64,000 bases of DNA from Tsuneonella dongtanensis (GTDB taxonomy: Bacteria; Pseudomonadota; Alphaproteobacteria; Sphingomonadales; Sphingomonadaceae), in NCBI RefSeq assembly GCF_001698205.1, contig NZ_CP016591.1, positions 1,302,001 through 1,366,000 of the forward strand, read 5' to 3'. Made by a program: the position numbers and the translations under genes. The notes under the pieces are model-generated. The model was not told where the DNA came from. It did no database searches and saw only the letters and a list, made by a program, of their open reading frames with translations. Positions 1-8,066 of this stretch are shown in pieces (positions within the stretch are counted from its first letter, which is position 1; each line of letters begins with the position of its first letter).

Positions 1-115
1 GCTGGCGACTCCGCACGGCACGATGGAAGGCTTCTACACCTTCCACCGCGGCCGGGGAGAGCCGCTCGAAGTGCGTATCCCGTTCTTTCCTCTGGCGGCT
101 CCGGCCGAAGCGTAA
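1..115 (+). CDS. apaG: ApaG, C-terminal fragment
   Basis: Only the last 37 codons are present (the frame enters at base 2 and stops with TAA at 113-115). The tail contains TPHGTMEGFYTFHR followed by a hydrophobic strand IPFFPLA, which matches the C-terminal beta-strands of ApaG, where a TP..TM.G.Y pattern precedes a P.F.LA strand. ApaG is a roughly 125-residue fibronectin-III-like protein associated with Co2+/Mg2+ homeostasis and Ap4A metabolism; its exact molecular role is unsettled. The start lies outside the window, so integrity cannot be judged. Confidence 0.82.
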   Translation, partial: LATPHGTMEGFYTFHRGRGEPLEVRIPFFPLAAPAEA

Positions 116-417
116 CCGGCTCTGCTTCGCGCCCATTGCGCCCTGTGTGTGATCGGCGCGGCGTGGATCTGATGCATGACGCTACAGACGCAGCGGTTCA
201 TCCCAGTCCTGAGCTTCAGACCCTCGCGGGGGTCCCTTCATCCATCGATTGCATTCGTCGAGGCGCCTGAGATCGTGGTGGCAACGCCCCCGGACAGTCG
301 ATGCCGCAGGGCGAGAAACCGTTGAGACCGGGCGCAATAGTGTTACGTTTCATTGCCAAGCTGATTCGCGATAGTTGCGCGTTAGCTGGCAACTGATTTC
401 TTCGGGGAGAATTTTAG
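116..417. other. Intergenic gap, 302 bases
   Basis: No convincing open frame or RNA gene is seen. A short GACCC/GGGTC hairpin lies at 219-234 with no T-tract after it. GGGGAG at 403-408 is the likely ribosome binding site for the gene starting at 418. The promoter of that gene should lie here, but I cannot pick a clear -35/-10 pair. Confidence 0.5.
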
Positions 418-1203
418 ATGGCTGGTTCTTTTGGTCGCGCGCTCGGGACTGCGGCGCTCGTTTCATTGGTGGCCGCACCGGCGTTGGCGGAAAAGGCGAG
501 CCAGCTCACCTCGATCAACGGATCGCTGGGCCGCGATGCCGAATCGATGCTGCAATCGCGCGGCTTCACGCACGTTTCGACCCACAAGAACGACATGGGC
601 TACGTCTACAGCTACTGGTGGAAGTCGGCCGACAAGTCCTGCGTCTCGGTAGAGGTGTACAACGGCCGCGTGGAAACGGTCTCCGACGCTTCGGCGAGCG
701 ATTGCGGACACGGCGGGGGCAGCGCGGCGGCTGCGGCCGGCGTCGTCGCGGGCGCTGCGATCCTGGGCGCCTTGCTCAGCCACAAGTCGCACCACCACGA
801 CAACGACCAGCACGCCGCCGACGTCGCCGCCGAACAGCAGTACGAGCGCGGCTACACCGACGGGCTGCACAACGCTGCCTATCACAACTACGAACGCACC
901 GACGCGTACTCCTCGGGCTACCAGGCCGGTGTCGACGAACGGAATGCCAACCTGTCGCATCACAGCGGGCGCGGCGGCTACAGCGCGTTCGTGAAGGTCG
1001 ACGATCTCAACGGCGCGCGTGCCGCCGGGGGAATGGAGGAACTGACGCGCCGGGGCTTCACCCAGGTCGACAACTTCACCAGCGGCAACGCGCGCTATTC
1101 GATCCAGTACCGCGCCGCCTCGCGCCAGTGCGTCCAGGCCACCGTCGCCGACGGCAGGCTGGAAGACGTGCGGGACATCGGCACCCATCCCAAGTGCCGC
1201 TGA
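418..1203 (+). CDS. Exported protein with duplicated Cys-containing domain
   Basis: I do not recognise a named family. Residues 1-24 form a Sec signal peptide ending ALA|E. Two similar modules follow: residues about 30-96 (RGFTHV, then Cys75 and Cys96) and about 191-260 (RGFTQV, then Cys238 and Cys260). Each has the pattern RGFT-V, an aromatic/polar strand, a Cys, a DGRLE-like or NGRVE turn and a final Cys. They flank an Ala/Gly-rich hydrophobic stretch (103-120, possible membrane or glycine-zipper segment), a His-rich patch SHKSHHHDNDQH and a Tyr-rich linker. The ATG at 418 has GGGGAG nine bases upstream. A periplasmic or outer-membrane-associated location is inferred. It lies just upstream of a lipoprotein gene (12-base gap), probably in the same transcript. 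Confidence 0.8.
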   Translation: MAGSFGRALGTAALVSLVAAPALAEKASQLTSINGSLGRDAESMLQSRGFTHVSTHKNDMGYVYSYWWKSADKSCVSVEVYNGRVETVSDASASDCGHGGGSAAAAAGVVAGAAILGALLSHKSHHHDNDQHAADVAAEQQYERGYTDGLHNAAYHNYERTDAYSSGYQAGVDERNANLSHHSGRGGYSAFVKVDDLNGARAAGGMEELTRRGFTQVDNFTSGNARYSIQYRAASRQCVQATVADGRLEDVRDIGTHPKCR

Positions 1204-1215
1204 GGAGCTGAAGCC

Positions 1216-1911
1216 ATGCGCCTGACCCGCACCGCCGCCCCGATCGCTCTCGTGCTCGCGCTGGCGGCATGCGGGCAGGCCGACGATCCGGCGGATACCG
1301 CCGCAGCCGAGAGCGTGGCGGTATCGATTCCCGAAAGCCTTGCACCGTTCGGCGACGGCTATCCCAAGTCCGGCGATCCGTGCCGCACGCTGGGCGAGAG
1401 CGCCGCGACCTCGAACTACCTCGACGACAGCGCTATGCTGGTCGGCTGCCCGGACGAGGCTTCGGCCGAAGCGCTCGGTGGCAAGGTCGTCGGGAATGTG
1501 GACGGGGTTCGCCTCGTCTCCGTCCCGATGGGCGACGCCAACGCGGGCATGGAAATGAACGGCCCGCCGCCGCCGGTCGACAGCGTGGACGCCAAGGTTG
1601 CCGGGACCGACTACAACGCCACCGCGCAGATCCGGTGCGGCTTCAAGAACGCTTCGCCGACGCAGACGTGCGCCGCCGGGGTCAAGCGCAACTGGGGCGA
1701 CGACGGCAGCAATCTGGTCGAGGTGACCAAGCCCGACGGCCGCAAGCGCGCGCTGTTCTTCGACGGCACGAAGCCTACCGGCGCCGACAGCGCCCAGTCC
1801 GACGGCAGCGCCGGGTGGGACTTCGCCTTCACCCGGAGCGGCGACGAAGTGACCATCAAGTTCGGTCCGGAAACCTACGTCGTCGTGGACGCGCTCGTCG
1901 AAGGCGGTTGA
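1216..1911 (+). CDS. Putative lipoprotein, unknown function
   Basis: The N-terminus [19 protein letters not shown] is a lipoprotein signal with lipobox LAAC and Cys19 as the lipidation site, followed by an Asp/Ala-rich linker typical of a tethered periplasmic domain. The remaining 200 or so residues contain several Cys in pairs (CRTL, VGCPD, IRCGF, TCAAG), suggesting disulfides. No catalytic motif is recognised. GAGG 1202-1205 lies upstream of the ATG, and the gene follows the exported protein at 418-1203 by 12 bases, so the two are probably co-transcribed. Average GC-rich codon use fits native chromosome. Confidence 0.8.
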   Translation: MRLTRTAAPIALVLALAACGQADDPADTAAAESVAVSIPESLAPFGDGYPKSGDPCRTLGESAATSNYLDDSAMLVGCPDEASAEALGGKVVGNVDGVRLVSVPMGDANAGMEMNGPPPPVDSVDAKVAGTDYNATAQIRCGFKNASPTQTCAAGVKRNWGDDGSNLVEVTKPDGRKRALFFDGTKPTGADSAQSDGSAGWDFAFTRSGDEVTIKFGPETYVVVDALVEGG

Positions 1912-1935
1912 TCGGCGCTCGACTGCCTGAGGCCG

Positions 1936-2172
1936 TCAGCGCTTCCAGAGCCAGTAAAGGATCGCCGCGTTGATCGCGGGCGAGAGGATCGCGGCCAGCG
2001 GTCCGTCCAGTCCGGCCTTGTCGGCGAGGATGTTCCACGGCAGCCCGAGCGGCAGCAGGAACACCGCCGACAAGGGGTCGCGCTCCTGTCCGAACCAGCC
2101 GAACGTGCCGATCGCGAGCAAGACCAGCGCGATCGCATAGAGCGCCACGAAAACGTAGAAAGCCCACTTCAT
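1936..2172 (-). CDS. Small two-helix membrane protein
   Basis: A 78-residue protein with a first membrane helix at about residues 3-25 (YVFVALYAIALVLLAIGTFG), a polar/Gly-Pro loop, and a C-terminal hydrophobic segment ending YWLWKR. It resembles small uncharacterised membrane proteins of the SCO4225 kind in layout, but I cannot confirm membership. The ATG at 2172 is preceded by a GGGGGA stretch. It is convergent with the lipoprotein gene before it and divergent from the LysR gene at 2239, with a 66-base shared upstream region; a regulator-target relationship is therefore possible but unproven. Confidence 0.65.
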   Translation of the reverse strand: MKWAFYVFVALYAIALVLLAIGTFGWFGQERDPLSAVFLLPLGLPWNILADKAGLDGPLAAILSPAINAAILYWLWKR

Positions 2173-2238
2173 CCCGCCGTCCCCCGCAATCGTATCCCGG
2201 TTGAGCAATAGAGCGCCCCCGGCTAGGGGGCAATCGAG

Positions 2239-3027
2239 ATGAAGCGCACCCACCTGCCACTCAACGCCTTGCGCGTGTTCGATGCCGCGGCGCGGCACCT
2301 CAGCTTCACCCGCGCGGCGGACGAGCTGGCGGTGACCCCGGCCGCCGTGGGCCAGCAGATCCGCGCGCTCGAGGATCACCTCGGCACCGTGCTGTTCCGC
2401 CGCACGAGCAAGGGGCTGGAGCTCACCGACGAGGCGCTCGCCGGGCTCGACGCGCTGCGCGAAGGCTTCCTGAAGTTCGAGGAGTCGGTCCAGGCCATGC
2501 AGGCCGGGCAGGCGAGCGACCGCTACACGATCGCCGCCCCGCGCGAATTCTACGCGCAATGGCTCAGCCACCGGCTGGCGAAGTTCGTCGAGGGCAACCC
2601 CGGCGTGCGTTTCCAGCTCATCGCCGACGAGAACGCCGACTTCACCGAGACCAACCTCGACGTGGCGATCCGGCTGGTCGACGGTCCGGGCGACCTCGAA
2701 GGGGTCGAGCTCGCCCCGGCGCGCCGCGTCGTCGTCGCCGCCCCGGGCGCAGCCGACCAGTGGATCCAGTGGCCCGGTGCGCCGCTGCCCGACGGTGCCG
2801 AAGGCATGGTCCAGGTCGCCAATCCCGGGCAGGCGCTGTCGAGCGCGATCGCCGGACTCGGCAAGGCCGTCATGCCGTACCTGCTGGTCGAGGAAGCGAT
2901 CGAGGCGGGCCGCCTCGAAGTGCTCGAAGGTCCGGACGAAGGCCGCCGTGCCTACTGGCTCGTCGCCCCGCTGCCGCAGTGGCGCCAGAAGAAGGTGAAG
3001 TCGCTGGTGGCCTTCCTCACTGCATAG
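2239..3027 (+). CDS. LysR-family transcriptional regulator (GcvA-like)
   Basis: The first 62 residues are a LysR winged helix: LNALRVFDAAARHLSFTRAA, then ELAVTPAAVGQQIRALEDHLG and the wing LFRRTSKGLELT. This N-terminus is the GcvA/AmpR-like subtype. The rest is a periplasmic-binding-protein-like effector domain, somewhat short (262 residues in all; the family is usually about 300). LysR regulators act as tetramers, often activating a divergent gene; here the divergent neighbour is the small membrane protein at 1936-2172. The effector cannot be deduced. Confidence 0.9.
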   Translation: MKRTHLPLNALRVFDAAARHLSFTRAADELAVTPAAVGQQIRALEDHLGTVLFRRTSKGLELTDEALAGLDALREGFLKFEESVQAMQAGQASDRYTIAAPREFYAQWLSHRLAKFVEGNPGVRFQLIADENADFTETNLDVAIRLVDGPGDLEGVELAPARRVVVAAPGAADQWIQWPGAPLPDGAEGMVQVANPGQALSSAIAGLGKAVMPYLLVEEAIEAGRLEVLEGPDEGRRAYWLVAPLPQWRQKKVKSLVAFLTA

Positions 3028-3033
3028 TTTTGC

Positions 3034-3053
3034 GCACCCGCCTCCGCGGGTGC
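3034..3053 (+). terminator. GC hairpin after the LysR gene
   Basis: GCACCCGC (3034-3041), loop CTCC, GCGGGTGC (3046-3053): a perfect 8-base stem 7 bases after the LysR stop codon and between convergent genes. No U-tract follows on either strand, so intrinsic termination is only possible, not shown. Confidence 0.35.
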
Positions 3054-3145
3054 ATCCTCGGTGCCGTTCTCTCCGCAATGCTACGAGGCACCTGCGGGCG
3101 GGCGGCCGCCCTCCCGGTCGGCTGGCTCCGCCGACCGTTGCCTTC

Positions 3146-3745
3146 CTACCTGAACGCCCGGAAGACCTCTGCCAGACCCGGCGGGTCGCATTCGGACCGC
3201 AGGCGTTCGATCGCTGTGCCGATCGGCATTCGATATTCGAGCGCGCCGTCCTCGCGCCCTATCAACTCCGCGCCGAGCGCCCTGACGAAGCCGATCGCGC
3301 CCGCGTTTTCGGCCAGCGTCCAGGCGTGGAATTCCTCGTATCCCTCTTCCGCCGCGTCGAGGAGCACCGTGGCGGTCAGCAGACGGCCGAGCCCGCGATC
3401 GTGGAACTCGTCGAGGATCGCGACCGAGAATTCGGCCCGCGACGGCGCGTCCGCCTCGGCGACCGCGTGGACCGCGCCGATCGCCGGCTCACCCGGCAGG
3501 TCGCTGGCAATCGCGCCCCAGGCGATGTGGTCGTGCCCGTCGGCGGCCAGCAGCCGCTCGATGACCTGCGGCGGCGGCTCGCGCATGCCCGAGAAGAACC
3601 GCAGGTAGCGCGACCGCTCGCTCATCCGCGCGATCCCCTCGCGCATCCGCGCCTCGTCGTCGGGCCTGATCGTGCGGATGCATACCCTGAGGCCGTCCTC
3701 GAGCCGGGTGTGGATCGTGCGTTCGGCGGGGGCGGGCGGGGACAT
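3146..3745 (-). CDS. GNAT-family N-acetyltransferase
   Basis: A 199-residue GNAT fold: IRTIRPDDEARMREGIARM at the N-terminus, the FSVAIL beta-strand, and the acetyl-CoA pyrophosphate loop DRGLGRLL at residues 116-123 (R-G-x-G-x type). It resembles the GNAT domains fused to acyl-CoA synthetases (Pat type) but stands alone here. The substrate is unknown. I chose ATG at 3745; an in-frame TTG at 3811 would add 22 residues of low-quality sequence and would overlap the upstream gene's stop codon. The upstream HTH gene on the same strand ends at 3808, so the pair may be co-transcribed. Confidence 0.85.
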   Translation of the reverse strand: MSPPAPAERTIHTRLEDGLRVCIRTIRPDDEARMREGIARMSERSRYLRFFSGMREPPPQVIERLLAADGHDHIAWGAIASDLPGEPAIGAVHAVAEADAPSRAEFSVAILDEFHDRGLGRLLTATVLLDAAEEGYEEFHAWTLAENAGAIGFVRALGAELIGREDGALEYRMPIGTAIERLRSECDPPGLAEVFRAFR

Positions 3746-3807
3746 CGGCGTTCCGGCAGGCAAGGCGCGACCCTGCGCCGCCGACACTAGCAGAGCGCGG
3801 CCCGCGC

Positions 3808-4323
3808 TCAAGCGGACGACGCCGCTTCCTCCGCCAGCACTTCACCCCGGATGCGTTCGTAGACCGGATGGCCGGGGACGAGATCGCGCTCGTCGATGCG
3901 GAACGCGCTGCGCAGGCGGATGAGGTAGATGAGCAGCGCGTCCCTGCGGCCGGTCCAGCCGTCGAAGTCCCAGTCCTCGCGCATCGCCCGCTCGAGCGCG
4001 CAATCCTCCAGCCGGTCCGCGCCCCACGTGAGAGCCTCGTCCCACGCCGCCGCAAACCCTTCCGCCCCCGGCCGTGCGCGCAGTTTGTAGAGCGCCTCCA
4101 TCGACTTGCCGATCGACCGGGCGGCCTGATTGACGATGCCCGTGGCGGCAAGCGTGGCGACGAACCGCCGCTGCAGATCGGGCGTGATCGAGTTCCGCCG
4201 CGGCTGCCTGTGCATATAGGGCGCGAAGGCGAGGAGCGGGTCATCCGCAGGCGGCGGGGGGACGGGCTCGAACGCAAGCATCGAGGTGGCCTGACGCGGG
4301 GTTGCGCGGGTGGGGCGGGTCAT
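3808..4323 (-). CDS. HTH protein, terminase-small-subunit-like
   Basis: A 171-residue protein with Pro-rich N-terminus, then a helix-turn-helix core: RRFVATLAATGIVNQAARSI and GKSMEALYKLR, followed by FAAAWDEAL and a helical C-terminus. The arrangement (FV..LA.TG.V..AA..IG.S...LY..R) is that of HTH_28/terminase small-subunit-like DNA-binding domains, and it recurs in the gene at 62704. No phage genes surround it, so a stand-alone cellular protein is more likely than a packaging subunit. Start uncertain: ATG 4323 is chosen on codon use; ATG 4281 and ATG 4401 are alternatives. Confidence 0.75.
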   Translation of the reverse strand: MTRPTRATPRQATSMLAFEPVPPPPADDPLLAFAPYMHRQPRRNSITPDLQRRFVATLAATGIVNQAARSIGKSMEALYKLRARPGAEGFAAAWDEALTWGADRLEDCALERAMREDWDFDGWTGRRDALLIYLIRLRSAFRIDERDLVPGHPVYERIRGEVLAEEAASSA

Positions 4324-4524
4324 TCGGACGGTGGTGGCAGGTTGGAGGCGTGTAGGAAAATTGCCGAGGGAAATAGCGTTGCCGGGCGAACCGAACAGCA
4401 TTGACTCGACCCCTGCCGCGCTACATTTTCCGCGATCACAGCCAAGGAGGGCGGACTGCTTAGGGTCTCAGAGAGAACGGACGCGGTTTTTTCCAGAATC
4501 GCAGAGGACCGTTGGCTCGACCAG

Positions 4525-4833
4525 ATGGTCAGGGCCGTCTCCGCTCGCTTCGGCAGCTGGGCAGCCGAGAGAACGCAAGAGGGTGTTCGGTCCGTCTGTA
4601 TGCATCTCAACATCTTGTCGCAGAAATACGAACTGACTCAGGAATCCAGCTTCTGGGCGCTTCTGGACGTTGCGATGCGGTGGCCGGAGAAGCTGCACAA
4701 CCTCACGCCTTTCCAGAAGTTCGCTCTGGACCGACCCGGCTTCTTCGAAGAAAGCCGGGTCGGTCGGTTTCTTGACGATGTCGAGCGCGGTTCCCCGACC
4801 GTCATGGTCGGTCCGGACGATTTGACGAGATAG
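4525..4833 (+). CDS. Short unknown protein heading the lipase cassette
   Basis: The frame encodes at least 102 residues from ATG 4525 and ends 3 bases before the lipase gene. It is helical and Trp/Phe-rich, with no family I recognise; the C-terminal part reads LTPFQKFALDRPGFFEESRV. The same frame stays open upstream to a stop at 4402-4404 with coding-like residues and no ATG, GTG or TTG, but an AAGGAGG (4444-4450) sits 5 bases before an in-frame CTG at 4456, so the true product may be 125 residues. Tight spacing to the lipase and lipoprotein suggests a role in the same system, for example chaperone or adaptor; that is inference. Confidence 0.65.
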   Translation: MVRAVSARFGSWAAERTQEGVRSVCMHLNILSQKYELTQESSFWALLDVAMRWPEKLHNLTPFQKFALDRPGFFEESRVGRFLDDVERGSPTVMVGPDDLTR

Positions 4834-4836
4834 GCA

Positions 4837-6297
4837 ATGGCATTCTCACAACCTTGTGCAACCTGTGGGAATAGCACTCCCACCATTGCCACGTCACAAT
4901 CTGGCAATGGCTCAGGCCATGGATCGCCGGAAGTTTCCTCTCCAACGCCAAAGCAAACGGTGCGGGTGGTCCTATTCTTCGATGGCACCAACAACAATAA
5001 ACACAACGTTAAAGCTGCTGCTGAAGACAATATCAATGCGGACCTAAAAGACAAAAAAGGCCAGCCGCCCGCGAGTTACAAGAATGATTTGTCGAACGTG
5101 GCACGGATGTTCGATTCCTCCAGTGGGACGGATGCGTACACGAATGGGCGAGTGTATGATAATTACTTTCCCATCTATATCGAGGGTATCGGCACCGCAA
5201 GCACGGGGGAATCGGCGTCCTTGCAAAAGGGGGACGATGCCCTTCGCGGGGGAGGATTCGGCGAAGGTCCCACAGGTATCATCGGCAAGGTCAGGCGCGG
5301 TGTTGACGCGTCGCTGGCCTATCTAAGAACCATGAGCGGAAAACCGTTCGAGTTTATCCATCTCGACGTATTTGGCTTCAGTCGGGGCGGTGCCGCGGCA
5401 CGCAACGCTGTCGCGCAGATTCTCAGTGGCTGGTCGGTGGGCGAAGGAATTTATTGGCCAAGTGTTCGCTCCGAGCTGGTCCGCGACGGTGAAACGATAG
5501 ACGAATTCAAGTTCCGGTTCGCCGGGCTTTACGATACCGTGGCATCATTCGGTCTTGCGCATTGGAACGACAAGATCGAGCTGAACCTAGGTGCGGTCAG
5601 CGCCGCCGACAGGATCGTGCAGCTCGCCGCGGCCGAAGAGCATCGCAAGAACTTCCGGCTTACCCGGGTGGGCAACGACACCAAGAGCTTCGAACTCTTT
5701 CTGCCTGGAGTGCACTCCGATATCGGTGGCGGTTACAAGAGCGGGGTGTCAGAGACACGCGTTCTCTGGCGCGACAAGGCCATGCGGATCGGGTCTCAAT
5801 CCTCGACGGTCGACAGGTTCCAGAGAGAATGGAACTGGCTTTCCGAACAGGGCTGGTTCGGCGACAAGGCGAACCCGATCTGGGTGCACAAGGAAGACGG
5901 CACCATACACACGCATTTTGAAATTCGCGGTACGAAATCTACGGTTGGCAATCAGTATTGCTTCATCCCCCTCAACATGATGGTTGGCTACGCAAAGGAG
6001 GAGGGGTTGCTGTTTGGCAATGTATCTCCTGTGCCGCCCGCGCTATCTCCAGTCGATGCCTATCTGCGGGGTTATGCCGGCAAATGCGCCAGTGGGACCA
6101 GCGGCGCATCAAGTGCCGATGATTTCTTTCACAAGCTTGATCCTCTCTTAGTTTGGTTGAGGCGGAATTATCTTCACTTTTCTGCTTACTACAGCGATCT
6201 TGAGGCCGAGAGGGATGTCGCGAACAACGCTCTCGACTTTGTCGGCGCGATGGCACCGGACTTTTCCGGCGAGCGGCGAACGCGCAGCTATCTTTGA
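4837..6297 (+). CDS. DUF2235 (Tle1-like) alpha/beta-hydrolase, putative phospholipase effector
   Basis: A 486-residue hydrolase. The DUF2235 signature is clear: VVLFFDGTNNN at 45-54, the nucleophile elbow GFSRGG at 180-185 with Ser182, GLYDTVASFG at 230-239, and LPGVHSDIGGGY at 289-300 carrying the conserved His293/Asp295. In Tle1-type proteins these residues form a Ser-Asp-His lipase site, and characterised members are type VI secretion phospholipase effectors. Residues 1-40 are Ser/Gly/Pro-rich with three Cys (CATCG) and could be a delivery or adaptor segment. There is no signal peptide. The gene lies between a short unknown gene and a DUF2931-like lipoprotein; no type VI structural genes are in the window. 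GC content is visibly lower than in neighbouring core genes, suggesting transfer. Confidence 0.85.
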   Translation: MAFSQPCATCGNSTPTIATSQSGNGSGHGSPEVSSPTPKQTVRVVLFFDGTNNNKHNVKAAAEDNINADLKDKKGQPPASYKNDLSNVARMFDSSSGTDAYTNGRVYDNYFPIYIEGIGTASTGESASLQKGDDALRGGGFGEGPTGIIGKVRRGVDASLAYLRTMSGKPFEFIHLDVFGFSRGGAAARNAVAQILSGWSVGEGIYWPSVRSELVRDGETIDEFKFRFAGLYDTVASFGLAHWNDKIELNLGAVSAADRIVQLAAAEEHRKNFRLTRVGNDTKSFELFLPGVHSDIGGGYKSGVSETRVLWRDKAMRIGSQSSTVDRFQREWNWLSEQGWFGDKANPIWVHKEDGTIHTHFEIRGTKSTVGNQYCFIPLNMMVGYAKEEGLLFGNVSPVPPALSPVDAYLRGYAGKCASGTSGASSADDFFHKLDPLLVWLRRNYLHFSAYYSDLEAERDVANNALDFVGAMAPDFSGERRTRSYL

Positions 6298-6316
6298 AAG
6301 GCGCCCGGTATCCGCA

Positions 6317-7360
6317 ATGACGGCAAGATGGGGATTGCTCATTGGATTTGCTGCATTCGCGTTCGCGGCATGCAAACCCGTCGAATTGGGGGAAGTAATG
6401 GCAAGCCGTTCCGATTGGTCCGCCGCCGAAAGCGCGCCACGCGACTATCCCGTATACATAGTGACGGCGTTCTTCACTATGCCGAGCGGGGCGATCGAGG
6501 GTATCCCCGACGACCGGATCGCATACGGCGGCTGGGGCAAGCCCGGCTCGACACAGCTTATGGGAGAAGCCGGTGAGAAGCCGGCGCCGCGTAAGCTGAC
6601 CGCAGAGTGGTTCGATCTGGTGGCCGGAATGGGTTACAAGGGTACGATCGAACTTCCCTCGAACAGGATCGACGCGGCTCTTTCACGAGGGCTGCCCGCA
6701 CTCGACAAGCCGAAAAACGTCCCGGTAGACTTCATTGTGGTCGGTTTTGCGCCGGGGGGGTACCTTGCAGTCTGGCTCCAGGCGAGGGGGGTTTCTCATC
6801 TCGCTGGCACGTTTTCCGTGCCCCAGAGCGAAATTTCCGTCGATCGCATGGCGAACGACCCATCGCTCAACCTCGATCAATTCGCTGATTCAATGCTGTC
6901 GCTTTCGCTGAAGGATCGTGTCGCGGAAATTCGTGCCCGCCCTGATCCGTCGGCTCTCTATAAGAGATATGCGCAGCGCTATTCATATAATGCGGTCGTG
7001 ACCGGACCGGTCCCTTTCGATTATCTGTGGCTCTCGTTTCTCGACGCAGAGCGCGACTGGTTCGATCTGACCGGTCGACGACCGCAGGCGACATCGGCAG
7101 AGGGATACAGTTTTGCTGCGCCGAAGTCCGCCGAGATCGGCTGGAGCGATGCCGAGGGAAGAAAGTTCGGGGCTGAAGTCGCGTTCGATCCCGACGAGGT
7201 CATGAACGCGTTTTGGAAACTGGCAAGCGTCGCTGGAGATAGCCAGATGACCCTCGAATTCGAGCCGGCGGAAAAAGGTGGTACGGTCGATGCCTATCTA
7301 AAGGCCGGCGATACGTTCTACCGATTCGAGCGGACGACGTCACAGATCTATCGGCGTTGA
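6317..7360 (+). CDS. DUF2931-like lipoprotein, putative lipase immunity protein
   Basis: A 347-residue protein with a lipoprotein signal MTARWGLLIGFAAFAFAAC, Cys19 being the likely lipidation site. Residues 44-53 (YPVYIVTAFF) and the motif YGGWGKPGST (70-79) are typical of DUF2931 proteins, which are found beside Tle1/DUF2235 lipases. A membrane-tethered periplasmic protein next to a lipase gene fits an immunity or inhibitor role, protecting the cell envelope from sibling attack; this is inferred. It follows the lipase by 19 bases. I chose ATG 6317 because it gives the lipoprotein signal; the frame is open further upstream inside the lipase gene. GC content is low as in the lipase. Confidence 0.78.
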   Translation: MTARWGLLIGFAAFAFAACKPVELGEVMASRSDWSAAESAPRDYPVYIVTAFFTMPSGAIEGIPDDRIAYGGWGKPGSTQLMGEAGEKPAPRKLTAEWFDLVAGMGYKGTIELPSNRIDAALSRGLPALDKPKNVPVDFIVVGFAPGGYLAVWLQARGVSHLAGTFSVPQSEISVDRMANDPSLNLDQFADSMLSLSLKDRVAEIRARPDPSALYKRYAQRYSYNAVVTGPVPFDYLWLSFLDAERDWFDLTGRRPQATSAEGYSFAAPKSAEIGWSDAEGRKFGAEVAFDPDEVMNAFWKLASVAGDSQMTLEFEPAEKGGTVDAYLKAGDTFYRFERTTSQIYRR

Positions 7361-7623
7361 TCGGCTTGACCCAGCCCGCCCTTTCGCCTAACGGCCCGCC
7401 CGTCCGGATCATCGAGTCCGGCAAGAGCTGAACGTTGGCGGTGTCGTCCGGTCAACCGGGCAGCCGTCAAAGTAACCCGGGGTCCGTGACACGGGTGGAG
7501 TGATTCAGGCTCGTGCGTTTATGCAACCGGCGCCCCAGCGCGTCGGCCATGTGTTGCACGACCCTTTCTCCTTCACATCGCGCCAGTGACGCCTCCATAC
7601 GGTGAAGAGAGAGAACTCCTTTA

Positions 7624-7995
7624 ATGCCGACGATCAACCAGCTGGTCCGCAAGGGCCGCGTTCCGCAGAAGGCCAAGTCCAAGGTCCCTGCAATGGAGCA
7701 GAACCCGCAGAAGCGCGGCGTATGCACCCGCGTTTACACGACGACCCCGAAGAAGCCGAACTCGGCGCTGCGCAAGGTGGCCAAGGTTCGCCTGACCAAC
7801 CAGCGCGAGGTCATCAGCTACATCCCGGGCGAAGGGCACAACCTGCAGGAGCACTCGGTGGTCCTCATCCGCGGCGGCCGCGTGCGCGACCTTCCGGGCG
7901 TGCGCTACCACGTGCTGCGCGGCGTGCTCGACACCCAGGGCGTCAAGGACCGCAAGCAGAGCCGCTCGAAGTACGGCGCCAAGCGTCCGAAGTAA
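7624..7995 (+). CDS. rpsL: 30S ribosomal protein S12
   Basis: A 123-residue S12, aligning without gaps to E. coli S12 over the N-terminal half ([23 protein letters not shown]). S12 sits at the decoding centre and controls tRNA selection. Lys43 in TPKKPNS is the usual residue, but position 88 in [13 protein letters not shown] is Arg (CGC, 7885-7887) where E. coli has Lys; this substitution is a known streptomycin-resistance change in other bacteria. First gene of the str cluster rpsL-rpsG-fusA-tuf. The upstream 260 bases must hold the promoter, but none stands out. Confidence 0.98.
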   Translation: MPTINQLVRKGRVPQKAKSKVPAMEQNPQKRGVCTRVYTTTPKKPNSALRKVAKVRLTNQREVISYIPGEGHNLQEHSVVLIRGGRVRDLPGVRYHVLRGVLDTQGVKDRKQSRSKYGAKRPK

Positions 7996-8066
7996 GCAGC
8001 CCGCTTTTTCGAGGTTTCTGGCCGCGCGCTTCCGGGCGGTGCGGCCCAGCATAAGGAATAACGAGA

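Noticed and set aside
3808-4323. Prophage terminase small subunit
   Set aside because: No large terminase, portal or capsid genes are nearby; the same fold recurs alone at 62704.
4402-4524. Frameshift or pseudogene at the head of the lipase cassette
   Set aside because: The frame is intact to the stop at 4833; the missing standard start is better treated as an open question on start codon use.
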